From the NCBI GenBank assembly GCA_016703025.1, contig JADJCV010000004.1, forward strand, positions 2,173,501-2,237,500: a stretch of 64,000 nucleotides of DNA. The letters run 5' to 3'. The position numbers and the translations under genes were made by a program. Source of the DNA: Candidatus Avedoeria danica. GTDB lineage: Bacteria; Chloroflexota; Anaerolineae; Epilineales; Epilineaceae. The first letter of the stretch is position 1; every line of letters begins with the position of its first letter. Shown here piece after piece: positions 40,450 through 50,007 of the stretch. The notes under the pieces were generated by a model. That model had not been told where the DNA came from. It ran no database searches and saw only the letters and a list, made by a program, of their open reading frames with translations.

Positions 40450-43400
40450 ATGATCCGCCTCCGCCGCCTCGTCGCCCGCGAGTTCCGCCAGCTGACCGAC
40501 ATCGACCTCACGTTCCCCCCCCGCGGCAGGATCCTGGTCCAGGGGAACAACGAGGCCGGCAAGAGCACGCTCTTCGAGGCCGTGTTCGTGGCGCTGTTCG
40601 GCAAGCCGCTGGACGGGAAGAAACTGGACGACTGCGTCCAGTACGGCCAGGAACAGGCGTGGCTCGAGCTGGAGCTCGAGCTCTCGGGCGGCAGGACGAT
40701 GACGGTCACGCGCCGGATCCGCGCGACGGCCGCGCGCAACCGCTACGAGCTCGTCCTCACCAAGCCGGACGGGACGACGGAGACCGTGCAGGGCGCGCCG
40801 GTCAGCGAACGGATCGAGGCCGAGCTCGGGCTCGACGGCGAGGCGCTCCTGAACACGTGCTTCGTCGAGCAGAAGAAGCTCGAGAAGCTGGAAGGGATGG
40901 GTCTGCGGGAGCGCGAGCAGAGCCTGATGAAGCTCCTCAACCTGGACCGCCTCGTCGCCCTGGCCGACGAGCTGAAGGTCACGCGCGCCGACCAAGCCGA
41001 CGTCCAGCGCCTCCGCGACCGCCTCGCCCTGGCCACGCTGCAGGCCCGCCTCCCCGCCCTCGACGCCGAGCTCTCCGCCGCCACCACCGCCCTCGCCCGC
41101 GCCGAAGCCGCCGCCGCCCTCGCCGCCGCCGCCGCCGAGCGCCGCGCCTTGGACGCGCTGGCCGCCGAACGCGCCGCCGCCGAGGCTGAGGCAAACCGCA
41201 TCGCCGCGCGCGCCGCCGCAGCGGAGCGCCTGCGCGACGCGATGCAGGCGCTCCGCGAAGCCGCCACCGCCCGCGACCGCGCCCGCGAAGCCGTCGCCGC
41301 CCGCGTGGAGGCCGACCGCGCCGCCGCCGAGGCAACGGCTGCGCGCGACGCCCTCCCGGCCGTTGCCGACACGGGTGCGCGACTCGCGACGCTCGGCCGA
41401 AGGCGCGACGGGCTCGACCGGCTGGTCGAGGAGCGCGCGACGACGGCCCGCTGGGGCGAGAGTGCCGACGCACAGTTGAAGCGGCTGGCCGAGGCGCGGG
41501 AGGCGCTGAACGACACGCGGCGCGCGCTCGTCGAGGCGCGGGCGGCGGAGCGCGAGGCAGCGGGGGACGCGGAAGTGGCGGCGCAGGACGGGCGGGCGTT
41601 CGACGTGCGGGAGGGGCTCAAGGGGTGGGTGGAGGCGACGCAAGCAATGGCAAGCGGCGACGAGCCGGTCCGGGCCATCGCTGCGGCGCGGGCGGAACGA
41701 ACGGCGGCTACATCGGCGTTGGGACGAGCGGCGCTGTTGCCGGCGTTGCTGGGAGTGGCCGTCGCAGCGGCGGGACACATCGTTCACCTGGCGGCGACGA
41801 GCCGCCTTGCTACGCTGCGAACCGCGACCGTAACGCCCCAGCCGATAGGTCCGTGGCCGACGCTGCCGGCCTCTCCGTTATGGGAATGGGCCGCGCTGGC
41901 GGCCGGGGCGATAGGTCTGGCACTTGCTGCTCGACGTTATGCTCAGATTCAAGGTGCGGCATCGCGCCTCGACCGCACCATCGCCCGCCTCGAAGGCGAA
42001 GCCTCGGTCGCCGAAGCACGCCGCACGATGTGGGCCGAGCGCCGCACCGCCGCCGAGCATCGCCTGCGCGAACTCAACGCCGTCGCCCCCACCGACCCCG
42101 CCCGCGCCGCCGCCGCGCTCGCCGAGCTGGACGCGCGCCTCGGCGACCGCAGCCGAACGGACGTCGCCGAGGCGCTCGAAGCCGCCCGCGACACGCGGTC
42201 GCGCGCCGCGGCGCAGATCGAGGCGCTCGTGCGGCGGGAGGCCGAGCTGCGGCAGCTGGACGGGCCGGTCGACGCGCAGGCGCTCGCCCAGGAGCGGGCG
42301 GCGAAGGCGGCGCGGGTGGAGCGGCTGGGGCGGTTCATCGAGCGCGCGACGGCCCACATCGGCCGCAGCGCGGCACGGCTGGACGTCGCACCCGATCGGG
42401 CGGCGATTCAGGAGGCGGTGGCGAGCATGCGCGGGCGGTGGGCGGCGCTCAGGGAGCAGGCGGATCGGCTGCCGGCGCTCGTCGCGGCGCGCGCCAAGTG
42501 GGAAGGCGAGGCGGCGGGGCGGTGGGCGGAGGCGGAGGGGTGCTGGCGGAACATCGAGTCGCTCGTCGCCGACGTCCGCGAGCGGGCGTGGCCGGCGTGG
42601 GATCCGGCGGCGAGCGATCAGGCGTGGGCGCAGCAGGCCGGGTGGCTGGCGGATGAATACGCCGCGGCCGGCGGGGATGCCGTGCGGGAGGCGCATCGGG
42701 CGGCAGCGACGAAGGCGGCGGGGGTGGCGGCGCGGCATGGGGATGCGGTGGGGCGGTGGCGGGGGACGGTGCGGGGGGTGGGGGCTTGGGTGGCGGGGGT
42801 GGTGGGTGGTGCGGGGGGGGATGGGGATGCGGGCGTCATGGGCGACGCGTTCGCGTCGCCCCTACGCGGGGGGGAGGGCGAAGAGCGGGGGGGGGACATC
42901 TTGGGGGTAGATCACGTGGCGGCGTTGGTGGGGGATGACGATCCGTCGGTGGAGGCGCTTGTTGCGGCGCAGCAGGCGCTGGGGCGGCATGGGGCGGCGG
43001 ACATCTCCGTGTTGGTGGATCGGCGGGATCGGTTGGTGCGGGATATCGATGTCGGGCGGCATGAGCAGGCGCGGTTGGCGACGGCGCTTGGGCTGCGGGG
43101 GGAGGCGCTGGACGTCGGGGCGTGCCGGGTGGCGGTGGATGAGGGGGAGCGGGGGCTGGCGGTGCGGGAGAAGGCGTACCGGATCGTCGACGATGCGGGG
43201 CGGAGCGTGGTGCATCAGGTGCTGCCGAGCACGCTGGACTACATGCGGCGGCTGCTGCCGGCGCTGACGGACGGGCGGTACTACGACGCGCGGCTGACGG
43301 ACGACTATCGGATCGAGACGTGGGACGAGCGGGCGGAGCTGTGGCAGAAGAAGAACCTGTTCAGCGGCGGCACGAAGGACCAGTTCTCGCTGGCGCTGCG

Positions 43401-43647
43401 CCTCTCGTTCGCCATGGCCACGCTGCCCGAGGAGCGCGGCGCGGCGCCGAGCTTCCTCTTCCTCGACGAGCCCCTCGGCGCCTTCGACGACCAACGAGCC
43501 AGCGCGCTCGTCCACCTGCTCACCGAGGGCGAGGTGGCGGAGGCGTTCGATCAGATCTTCCTCATCAGCCACGTCCGCGTGGACGACAGATTGTTCGACC
43601 ACCGGATCGTGCTCGAAGCCGGCCGCGTCGTCGAAGGGGATATGTAG
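40450..43647 (+). CDS. Rad50/SbcC-YhaN-like AAA ATPase with central membrane segments
   Basis: 1065 aa. Walker A is GNNEAGKSTLFEAVF (about residues 34-48), the signature FSGGTKDQFSLALRLSF and Walker B FLFLDEPLGAFD are at the C terminus, with a final ISHVRVDDR. Long Ala/Glu/Arg coiled coils (about 180-400 and 520-740) join the halves. Instead of a zinc hook, the middle holds two hydrophobic helices (ALLPALLGVAVAAAGHIVHL and WEWAALAAGAIGLALAARR), as in YhaN-type proteins. Residues 797-806 come from an inserted palindrome within a Gly-rich stretch with G7-G9 runs. No SbcD/YhaO nuclease gene is adjacent. Likely DNA-end or chromosome maintenance. Confidence 0.82.
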   Translation: MIRLRRLVAREFRQLTDIDLTFPPRGRILVQGNNEAGKSTLFEAVFVALFGKPLDGKKLDDCVQYGQEQAWLELELELSGGRTMTVTRRIRATAARNRYELVLTKPDGTTETVQGAPVSERIEAELGLDGEALLNTCFVEQKKLEKLEGMGLREREQSLMKLLNLDRLVALADELKVTRADQADVQRLRDRLALATLQARLPALDAELSAATTALARAEAAAALAAAAAERRALDALAAERAAAEAEANRIAARAAAAERLRDAMQALREAATARDRAREAVAARVEADRAAAEATAARDALPAVADTGARLATLGRRRDGLDRLVEERATTARWGESADAQLKRLAEAREALNDTRRALVEARAAEREAAGDAEVAAQDGRAFDVREGLKGWVEATQAMASGDEPVRAIAAARAERTAATSALGRAALLPALLGVAVAAAGHIVHLAATSRLATLRTATVTPQPIGPWPTLPASPLWEWAALAAGAIGLALAARRYAQIQGAASRLDRTIARLEGEASVAEARRTMWAERRTAAEHRLRELNAVAPTDPARAAAALAELDARLGDRSRTDVAEALEAARDTRSRAAAQIEALVRREAELRQLDGPVDAQALAQERAAKAARVERLGRFIERATAHIGRSAARLDVAPDRAAIQEAVASMRGRWAALREQADRLPALVAARAKWEGEAAGRWAEAEGCWRNIESLVADVRERAWPAWDPAASDQAWAQQAGWLADEYAAAGGDAVREAHRAAATKAAGVAARHGDAVGRWRGTVRGVGAWVAGVVGGAGGDGDAGVMGDAFASPLRGGEGEERGGDILGVDHVAALVGDDDPSVEALVAAQQALGRHGAADISVLVDRRDRLVRDIDVGRHEQARLATALGLRGEALDVGACRVAVDEGERGLAVREKAYRIVDDAGRSVVHQVLPSTLDYMRRLLPALTDGRYYDARLTDDYRIETWDERAELWQKKNLFSGGTKDQFSLALRLSFAMATLPEERGAAPSFLFLDEPLGAFDDQRASALVHLLTEGEVAEAFDQIFLISHVRVDDRLFDHRIVLEAGRVVEGDM
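42840..42865. repeat. GC palindrome inside the YhaN-like gene
   Basis: GGGCGACGCG-TT-CGCGTCGCCC followed by CTAC, read in frame as GDAFASPLRG. It is the reverse orientation of the GTAGGGGC element. G-runs of 7 and 9 follow at 42868-42874 and 42887-42895. Confidence 0.85.
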
Positions 43648-43674
43648 GGGCGACGCATGCGTCGCCCGCAGGCC
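43644..43674. repeat. GTAGGGGC palindrome at the YhaN-like gene stop
   Basis: GGGCGACGCATGCGTCGCCC (43648-43667) then GCAGGCC; sequence identical to the copy at selA. TAG of its leading GTAG is the stop codon (43645-43647). Confidence 0.85.
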
Positions 43675-43761
43675 ATGCGCAACACGTGATGCCCCGGCCC
43701 AACGTCGGCCACAACGTGTGTGATACCACGGCCGAACGTCGGCGCGTATCGTGCGGATATC

Positions 43762-43785
43762 GGGCGACGCATGCGTCGCCCCTAC
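43762..43785. repeat. GC palindrome, intergenic copy
   Basis: The same 20-bp palindrome (43762-43781) followed by CTAC, in opposite orientation to the copy 95 bp earlier. It lies in the 204-bp gap after the YhaN-like gene, which otherwise shows nothing recognisable. Confidence 0.85.
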
Positions 43786-43851
43786 GCGGGGGTGGGATGC
43801 GGGAGCGGCGGCACGGACATCGTGGACGGTGATCACGGTTGTCGTTCGGTG

Positions 43852-45021
43852 CTACGGTACCGTGAACCGCCCATACTCCCCCTCGCTCGGCAACCCCCGA
43901 ATCGCCCACATCTCCCCCGTCGCCGGCCGCGCGACGACGGCGCCGCACGTGGCGACGTCCTTGGGGGGCTTGGGGCGCACGCAGATCGCGTCGGGGTCGC
44001 GGGTGAGGGCGATGAGGGCATCGACGGTGATCGGGCGCGTGGCGAGCATGTCGTCGGCGCGGGCGAGGCGGGCTTCCGAGGCCGCTTGGAGGTCGGACGG
44101 GCGGATCTGCATCACCGCCCGCGTCGACGGGGCGAGGCAGTGGTTCGTGTGGACGAGCGGGGAGGCGGCCAGGGGCGTGACGTGGCACGCGCTCGGGAAG
44201 GCCTCGACGTTGTAGCCGTCGCCGGCGGCGTCGAGGACCAGGTAGTTGTGCGCACCGGCGAGCGGCGCCTCCGTGATGCAACGCAGCGCGCCGGCGGCGG
44301 ACGATGCCTGCAGCGCCCGGCGCACGACGAACGGCCACGTCACGCCGATCCGCCCGTCCGCCCCCGCCAGGTTGTTGATCCCGACGACGACGCCGGCCGC
44401 ATTCAGGCCGATCATCCCGAGGCAGCCGGCGGACGTGAAGACGAGCGCCCGCGGCCCGTCGTCGGGTGCGATGTCCAGCAACACGACGTGCTCGGCCGCC
44501 GTGGCGTGCATGTCCCACGTCTGCGCGTAGAGCGCCGCGCCGTCGTCCGTCGCGCCGGCGGGCACGAGGCAGGCGGTGCAGTCGTCGATCGGGCGGGGGG
44601 TCGCCGTAGGCGGCATCGGCGCGCGGGGCGCCGTCGAGGCATCTGTTGTGGCCGTCGAACGACGATCCGCATCACCCGCCTCGAGGTTGAACAACGTGTC
44701 CGTGAAGTCCGTGAACCCGCCGGCGACGATCAGCTCCGCCACCGACAGCCCCGTCGCCTCCGCCATGCCCTCGAGTTCGGCGAAGAGGTCGGCCGCGTAC
44801 GCGCGATGCGCCGGCACGCACGCTTCGGCCACCGCCAGCACGGCCGCGCGCGACATCGTCCGCCCCGACCACAGCGGGTCGCCGGCCAGCGCGACGCGTT
44901 CGGCGGCGAAGTGGCGGATCGCCCCGGCCAGCGCGGCGCCGTGCGCCCGGCCGATGGCGCGCGGGGCGCCGGCGAGGGTGAGGACGGGGGCCGGTCCGGC
45001 GGGGGGCATCGGTGGGCGCAT
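43852..45021 (-). CDS. C45-family autoproteolytic acyltransferase/hydrolase
   Basis: 389 aa, resembling acyl-CoA:6-aminopenicillanate acyltransferase-type (peptidase family C45) Ntn hydrolases. The N-terminal region has RAIGRAHGAALAGAIR and LEGMAEATGLSVAEL; the expected cleavage and nucleophile site is IDDCTACLVP (Cys about 148), followed by LYAQTWDMH, LVFTSAGCLGMIGLNAAGV and VGINNL typical of the mature subunit. A 30-residue low-complexity insert (Ala/Thr/Pro) precedes the nucleophile. Substrate unknown; relatives hydrolyse or transfer acyl groups on amides. It is divergent from the first propeller gene. Confidence 0.82.
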   Translation of the reverse strand: MRPPMPPAGPAPVLTLAGAPRAIGRAHGAALAGAIRHFAAERVALAGDPLWSGRTMSRAAVLAVAEACVPAHRAYAADLFAELEGMAEATGLSVAELIVAGGFTDFTDTLFNLEAGDADRRSTATTDASTAPRAPMPPTATPRPIDDCTACLVPAGATDDGAALYAQTWDMHATAAEHVVLLDIAPDDGPRALVFTSAGCLGMIGLNAAGVVVGINNLAGADGRIGVTWPFVVRRALQASSAAGALRCITEAPLAGAHNYLVLDAAGDGYNVEAFPSACHVTPLAASPLVHTNHCLAPSTRAVMQIRPSDLQAASEARLARADDMLATRPITVDALIALTRDPDAICVRPKPPKDVATCGAVVARPATGEMWAIRGLPSEGEYGRFTVP

Positions 45022-45084
45022 CGAGAGATCCTCTGATTCGTCGTGACGTTCGGGTGCGGCGTCGACGCCGCAAGCATTCTAACG

Positions 45085-45113
45085 TTGTCGGATGCGATTG
45101 CCTGGCATATCGT
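45085..45113 (+). promoter_or_regulatory. Possible promoter TTGTCG-N17-TATCGT
   Basis: TTGTCG (45085-45090) and TATCGT (45108-45113) in the divergent region, about 35 nt before the first propeller gene. TAGAAT on the minus strand (45076-45081) could be the -10 for the C45 hydrolase. Confidence 0.35.
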
Positions 45114-45148
45114 CCTGCCCCAGCCGACCGCCCGCGAGGAGCCGCCCG

Positions 45149-47506
45149 ATGATCCGCCCGCCCCGCGCGTCGATGACAACTCTCCGTTCCACCGCGGTCG
45201 TCAAGACCGCCGCCCTCGCCCTCTTCGCCCTTATCGCCGTCGCCACCTTCCTCGTGCCCCTCGCCCGCCCCGCCACCCACCCACCCACCGCCCGCGCCCA
45301 AGCCGTCGACCCGACGTGGATCGACGCGCCCGTCGACCAGTTCGGCGGCCGCGTGGCCGTGATGGCCGCTGGCGACGACCGTTCGACGGTCTGGCTGGGG
45401 CAGGGGCCGCGCGTGCTGGCGCTGAACGTGGCCGATCCGGCGGCGCCTCGGCTGGGGGGTCGTTCGGCGTGGCTGGACGGCTTGGTGACGGGGCTGGCGA
45501 TCGACGGCGGGCGGGCGGTGGCGATCACGAGCGGCGCCGATAACGCTGGTGGACTGACTGTCGGCACCCCCGGTCGACTGGTCGTGCTCGATGTCGCCGA
45601 CCCGGCAACTCCGACGATCGTCGGCACCGTCCCGCTGCCCGGCGTGTTCGGCAACCGCACCGCCGTGGCGCTGCGCGGCGGCATCGCGTTCGTGGTCCGC
45701 ACGTTCACCGCGACGCTGCCCGAAGACGGCAGCCTGACCACCCACACCGGCTTGAGCATGATCGACATCCGCCAGCCCGACGCCCCGCGCATCGTCGTCG
45801 ACGACATCGTGCCGCCGCCGCTGGAAGTGACGGACGTCGTCGTCATCGGCGACGTGCTGGCCGTAACGGTGGCCAGCGGGACGGACGATTCCGTCGGGAT
45901 CATCACCTCGCTCCTCCTCTACCGGCAGGCGGGCGACGCGCCGCCGACACTGCTGACCGAGCACGAGAACCCCGCCTGGCGCGTGCTCGCGCGGGAGGCC
46001 GGCCCGGCGCCGCGCGCGATCGTGTACGGCCAGGGCAGCGGCGGGCTGGCGCTCGACATCTCGAACCCGTCCGAGCCGCGCGAAGTCCGGCGTTGGGACG
46101 GCTCGACGTGGTGCCATGACTGCCTGCGGCTGCTCGTGGGCGAGGGCGGCGCGGTGTCGATGGTCTCGCCGGGCGGCTTCGGCGGCGGCTACATCGCCTC
46201 TGTCGGCGCAGGCGGCCAGGTGGCGACGGCCCTGTCGCTGCTCGTCCGCCCGGCCGGCGGCGCGGCGGTCGTCGGTGAGCACGTCGTCTTCGCCGACGTC
46301 GGGGGCGACGTGCGCGTCCTCGACATGCGCCTGGCGTCCACGGCGCGCGGGACGGACCCGACCGTCGGCCGGCTGGCGCTGCCGGGCGACGCCGTGGCGC
46401 TCGCCTTCCGCGACGACGCCGACGACGCGCACGCCTACACCGCTTCGTGGGAGGGCGGGCTGCGGACGCTGTCGCTGGCCCACCCGACGCATCCGCCGCT
46501 CATCGGCGGCTGGCGGAGCGCCAGCTACCGGTCGTCGCTGGACGTGGCCGGCGACTGGGCGCTGACGTCCTACGAGGGCGAGGGTGACGCGCTGACGCGG
46601 GCGCTCGATGTCTTCGCGCTGGGGCGCCCGGAGGAACCTGCGCACATCGGCCGGCTGTACGACGGCCAGATCGGCCGCCTGCTCCACGCCGCCGGCCGCG
46701 ACTTTGCGGTCGTGGCCGGCGCGCGCCGCGGCGGACAGGGCGAACCCGCCCCCGGCGCCGCGCTGGCCGTCTACGCCCTGACCCCGGCCAGCGCGACCGA
46801 GCAGGAACCGAGCGTCGCCGACGTGCCGTCGGGCACGCTCGATCTGCAGCAATCCGTGGTGGACATCGACATCCACGGCCAGCGCCTGGCGGCCGTCGGC
46901 CGCGAATGGACGCCGCCCGACGACCCGCAGTCGGGCCTCTGGATCGAGGTCATCGACCTGACGAATCCGGCCGCGCCCGCCCGCCGCCTCTCCGCCGCGC
47001 TCGACGTCCCGCCCGCCGCCTACTCGGACGGCCTGCCGCATGTCGCACTCGATGGCGACGCGGCCGTCGTCGTCACGCCGCTCGGCCCGCCCGACCCGTT
47101 CGACGGTCTGACGACTTCGTCCCTCGTCTCCCGCGTCGACGTCTCGGGTGCCGCGCCGCGCGTGACCGCCAGCGTGGCGCTGAGCGGCACGGTCGTCAGC
47201 GTCGCGATGGCCGACGGCTACGCCTTCGCCGGCCCGGTGTCGTGCGACGCGGCGGCGACGTGCGTGGTCGTTCTCGATACGGGCACGCCCGACGCACTGC
47301 GCGTCGTCGGCTGGCTGACGGTGCCGGCCGGCATGGCGCCGTACGCCCTCGGGCGCGACGCGATCGCGCTGCGCGGTCGGCACGTGTACGTGGCGGCGGA
47401 CAACGCGGGGGTGTGGGTGTTCACACCGCCGTTGGACTGGGCGCGGCCGGTGGATCGGGCGCCGGTGTGGCTGCCGTGGCTGGGGCGGGAGGCGTCGCGG
47501 CCATAG
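45149..47506 (+). CDS. Secreted LVIVD-type beta-propeller protein 1
   Basis: 785 aa; GAGGAG ribosome site. An N-terminal hydrophobic segment (AALALFALIAVATFLVPLA) ends near TARAQ. The body has repeating strands of LVIVD type: GRLVVLDVADPATPTIVGTV, LSMIDIRQPDAPRIV, GLALDISNPSEPREVRRW, VRVLDM, LDVFALGRPEEPAHIG, IEVIDLTNPAAPARR, VVVLDTGTPDALRVVG. It opens with VDQFGGRVAVMAAG and WLGQGPRVLALNVADPAAP, shared with the next two propellers. The C terminus VWLPWLGREASRP is a variant of their ALPWV tail. Probably a surface protein; ligand unknown. Confidence 0.8.
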   Translation: MIRPPRASMTTLRSTAVVKTAALALFALIAVATFLVPLARPATHPPTARAQAVDPTWIDAPVDQFGGRVAVMAAGDDRSTVWLGQGPRVLALNVADPAAPRLGGRSAWLDGLVTGLAIDGGRAVAITSGADNAGGLTVGTPGRLVVLDVADPATPTIVGTVPLPGVFGNRTAVALRGGIAFVVRTFTATLPEDGSLTTHTGLSMIDIRQPDAPRIVVDDIVPPPLEVTDVVVIGDVLAVTVASGTDDSVGIITSLLLYRQAGDAPPTLLTEHENPAWRVLAREAGPAPRAIVYGQGSGGLALDISNPSEPREVRRWDGSTWCHDCLRLLVGEGGAVSMVSPGGFGGGYIASVGAGGQVATALSLLVRPAGGAAVVGEHVVFADVGGDVRVLDMRLASTARGTDPTVGRLALPGDAVALAFRDDADDAHAYTASWEGGLRTLSLAHPTHPPLIGGWRSASYRSSLDVAGDWALTSYEGEGDALTRALDVFALGRPEEPAHIGRLYDGQIGRLLHAAGRDFAVVAGARRGGQGEPAPGAALAVYALTPASATEQEPSVADVPSGTLDLQQSVVDIDIHGQRLAAVGREWTPPDDPQSGLWIEVIDLTNPAAPARRLSAALDVPPAAYSDGLPHVALDGDAAVVVTPLGPPDPFDGLTTSSLVSRVDVSGAAPRVTASVALSGTVVSVAMADGYAFAGPVSCDAAATCVVVLDTGTPDALRVVGWLTVPAGMAPYALGRDAIALRGRHVYVAADNAGVWVFTPPLDWARPVDRAPVWLPWLGREASRP

Positions 47507-47583
47507 CGGGGCCATGCAACGAAAGCACGATGTCGCGGTGTCAACGTCTACGGCATCCGAACGAACACCGAGGAGCGTGCGCC

Positions 47584-49851
47584 GTGGTTCGCCGCCGACA
47601 TCGCCTCCTTCGCCCGCTTCCGCTCTGCGTGTGCCTGCTCATCACCTCGGTACCCGCGCCGACCCGCGCTGACGTCCGTGCCGACAGCCCCGCCCCGCCC
47701 TGGACCGCCGCGCCCGTCGGCCAGTTCGGCGGGACGATTTCGGCGATGGCGGTGGACCGCGGCGGCCGGGGCGGGATCGTCTGGCTGGCCCAGGGACCGC
47801 GCGTCGTCGCGATCGACGTGCGCGACCCGGCGGCGCCGGCGGTGGTCGGGCGGTCGGGGTGGCTGGATCGCGTCGTCACCGCCTTGGCCGTCGATGGGCC
47901 GGCCGGCGTGGCGTTGACCGGCTTCCCATCCGATCGGCCGGACGAAGAGGCGATCCACACGCTCGACCTGTCCGATCCGTCCGCTCCACGCGTCGTCGCC
48001 CGGCTGCCGCTGGACGGCGCGGCGCACGCGGTCGCCCTCGCCGGCGGCATCGCCTACGTCGTGCGCGAGACGTACGACCCGCAGGCCGAAGGGAATCAGT
48101 ACCGCAACACGGTCGCCGCCGTCGATGTGCGCGATCCGGCCGCCCCGCACGTCGTCCACGCCGACGTCGTGCCCGCGCCGTTCGACGTCATCGACGTGCA
48201 GGTGGTCGGGCAGGCGCTGGTGGTGACCGCGTCGGAGCCCCTCCAGCCGCCGCAGAGCGCCGCGTGGCGCAAGGTCCTCCACGTGTTCGATCTCGCCGAC
48301 CCGGCGAACCCTGCGCCCGCCGCCAGGATCGTCGACGAGGCCTGGTGCCGGCTCGGCGAGCGGCCGGGCGCCGATCGCACCGGGATCGTGTACGGCTACG
48401 GGGACGGCGGCGGCATCGTGGCCCTCGACGTCAGTGTTGCGGCCACGCCGCGCGAGGTCCGGCGCTGGCCGGACGCGAGCGTCGGTGCGTGGGGCTGCGG
48501 CAAGGGAATCCAGCCGCTGTTCCTCGTCGACGAGCACGGACTGCCCTATCTGGCCACGCACGACGCGTACAACCTCAAGGGCGGCCTGCTCACCGCCATC
48601 GGTCCCCCCGCCGACGCGGCTGCCCGCCGGCCGATCCACCGGCTCGCCGTCGGACCGGCGGCCGCCGCCCTCGTCGGACCGCACGCGCTCATCGCCGATG
48701 ACAGCGGCGACGTCACCGTCATCGACACCCGGGCGCTGGCCGTCGGCGACGGCGCCGTCGAGGTCGTCGGCACGCTGCCGCTCCTCGGCGGCGCGAGCGC
48801 GATCGCGACACGGCAGGACCGGGACGACGGGCGGCTCTACGCAGCCCTCGGGCACGGCGGGATCTCGGTCCTGTCGCTCGACCGGCCGCACGGCCGGCCG
48901 CTCGACCCGCCGGTCACCGGGCGCTTCGTCGACGGCTTGTCACGCAGCGCGCTGCATGTCGCCGGACGCTGGGTGGTCGCCGGCCGCACGGGCCTGGCGA
49001 TCGGTCAGCGCGTGCCGTTCGTGGACGAATCCGAGGTGGTGGACGCGACGGACCCGACCGCGCCGCGGCTCCGCGGCGCCTTCCGCGACGGACGCTTCGC
49101 CCGCATCTGGACGACGCCGGCCGGCGACTGGGTCGTCCACGGCCGATCCGGCAGCACAGGCCCTGCCAGCGCGCCGGTCGCGTCGCCCCTCGGCGATCCG
49201 CCGGGGCGCGCCGACGTCCCGGTCCCGCTCGACATGCGGCTGTTCGACGGCGCGACGGTCGGCGGCCGCTTCGTCGCCGTCGGCACGCACCCGCGGATCC
49301 CCGCGACGGGCGGGTGCTCCGTGAAGCGGCTCGCCGTCTGGGCGCTGTCGGACGCGAACACGGCGCGCTTGGAGGGCGAGATCGACCTCGGACCGTGCGA
49401 CATGGCGCCCAAGGAGGTCGTCGTCGCGGCCGCCGGCGACGTCGCCTACGTCAGCACCGTGCTGGAGGCGCCGATGCCGCCCGGTGTCGGGCGGTCGCAG
49501 CTGACGATCGTCGCGCTGAGCGGCCCTTCGGCGCCGCGCATCGTCGCCCAACTGGCGCTCAGCGGCACCGTCACGACCCTCGCCGTTCGCGACGGCTACG
49601 TCTTCGCCAGCGGCGGCCGCGCCCTAGACGGGAGCCCGTCCGTGGTCGCCGTCGACGCGCGCGACCCGTCGGCACCGGCCGTCGTCGGGTCGCTGCCCGG
49701 CACGGGCAGCTTGGCGGTGGCCGGCGGGCGGGTCTACGTGTCGGCGGGTCAATCGGGCGTCTGGGTCTTCGAGCCGCCGCTGGCGTGGCGGAGGCCGCGG
49801 GGGGAGGCGTGGGTGGCGCTGCCGTGGGTGGGCGTGCACGCGATGCGTTGA
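47584..49851 (+). CDS. Secreted LVIVD-type beta-propeller protein 2
   Basis: 755 aa from GTG 47584, which has AGGAG about 9 nt upstream; an ATG at 47530 is possible but lacks one. Signal segment LLRPLPLCVCLLITSVPAPTRA. It begins VGQFGGTISAMAVD and WLAQGPRVVAIDVRDPAAP like its neighbours, with LVIVD-type repeats (VAAVDVRDPAAPHVVH, LHVFDLADPANPAP, IVALDVSVAATPREVRRW, SVVAVDARDPSAPAVVG). It ends EPPLAWRRPRGEAWVALPWV plus a short tail; the DNA for this end is identical over 66 bp to that of propeller 3. Confidence 0.8.
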   Translation: MVRRRHRLLRPLPLCVCLLITSVPAPTRADVRADSPAPPWTAAPVGQFGGTISAMAVDRGGRGGIVWLAQGPRVVAIDVRDPAAPAVVGRSGWLDRVVTALAVDGPAGVALTGFPSDRPDEEAIHTLDLSDPSAPRVVARLPLDGAAHAVALAGGIAYVVRETYDPQAEGNQYRNTVAAVDVRDPAAPHVVHADVVPAPFDVIDVQVVGQALVVTASEPLQPPQSAAWRKVLHVFDLADPANPAPAARIVDEAWCRLGERPGADRTGIVYGYGDGGGIVALDVSVAATPREVRRWPDASVGAWGCGKGIQPLFLVDEHGLPYLATHDAYNLKGGLLTAIGPPADAAARRPIHRLAVGPAAAALVGPHALIADDSGDVTVIDTRALAVGDGAVEVVGTLPLLGGASAIATRQDRDDGRLYAALGHGGISVLSLDRPHGRPLDPPVTGRFVDGLSRSALHVAGRWVVAGRTGLAIGQRVPFVDESEVVDATDPTAPRLRGAFRDGRFARIWTTPAGDWVVHGRSGSTGPASAPVASPLGDPPGRADVPVPLDMRLFDGATVGGRFVAVGTHPRIPATGGCSVKRLAVWALSDANTARLEGEIDLGPCDMAPKEVVVAAAGDVAYVSTVLEAPMPPGVGRSQLTIVALSGPSAPRIVAQLALSGTVTTLAVRDGYVFASGGRALDGSPSVVAVDARDPSAPAVVGSLPGTGSLAVAGGRVYVSAGQSGVWVFEPPLAWRRPRGEAWVALPWVGVHAMR
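49764..49829 (+). repeat. 66-bp sequence shared with propeller 3 (copy 1)
   Basis: Identical base for base to 52293-52358. Both are the 3' coding ends of adjacent paralogues whose remaining DNA has clearly diverged. Confidence 0.9.
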
Positions 49852-50007
49852 TGTTGCCGTTGCGACGGATGACCGTTGAACCGTCCGGCGCGCACCCACA
49901 ACTTCAGGCGGCCGAGACTTCGATGCCGTTTCTGTCGTAGGATCTGCCAGCACCGGTCCAACAGCATCGCCGCCAACGCGAGCCGCCTCAAACGGGAGTT
50001 CCATCGC

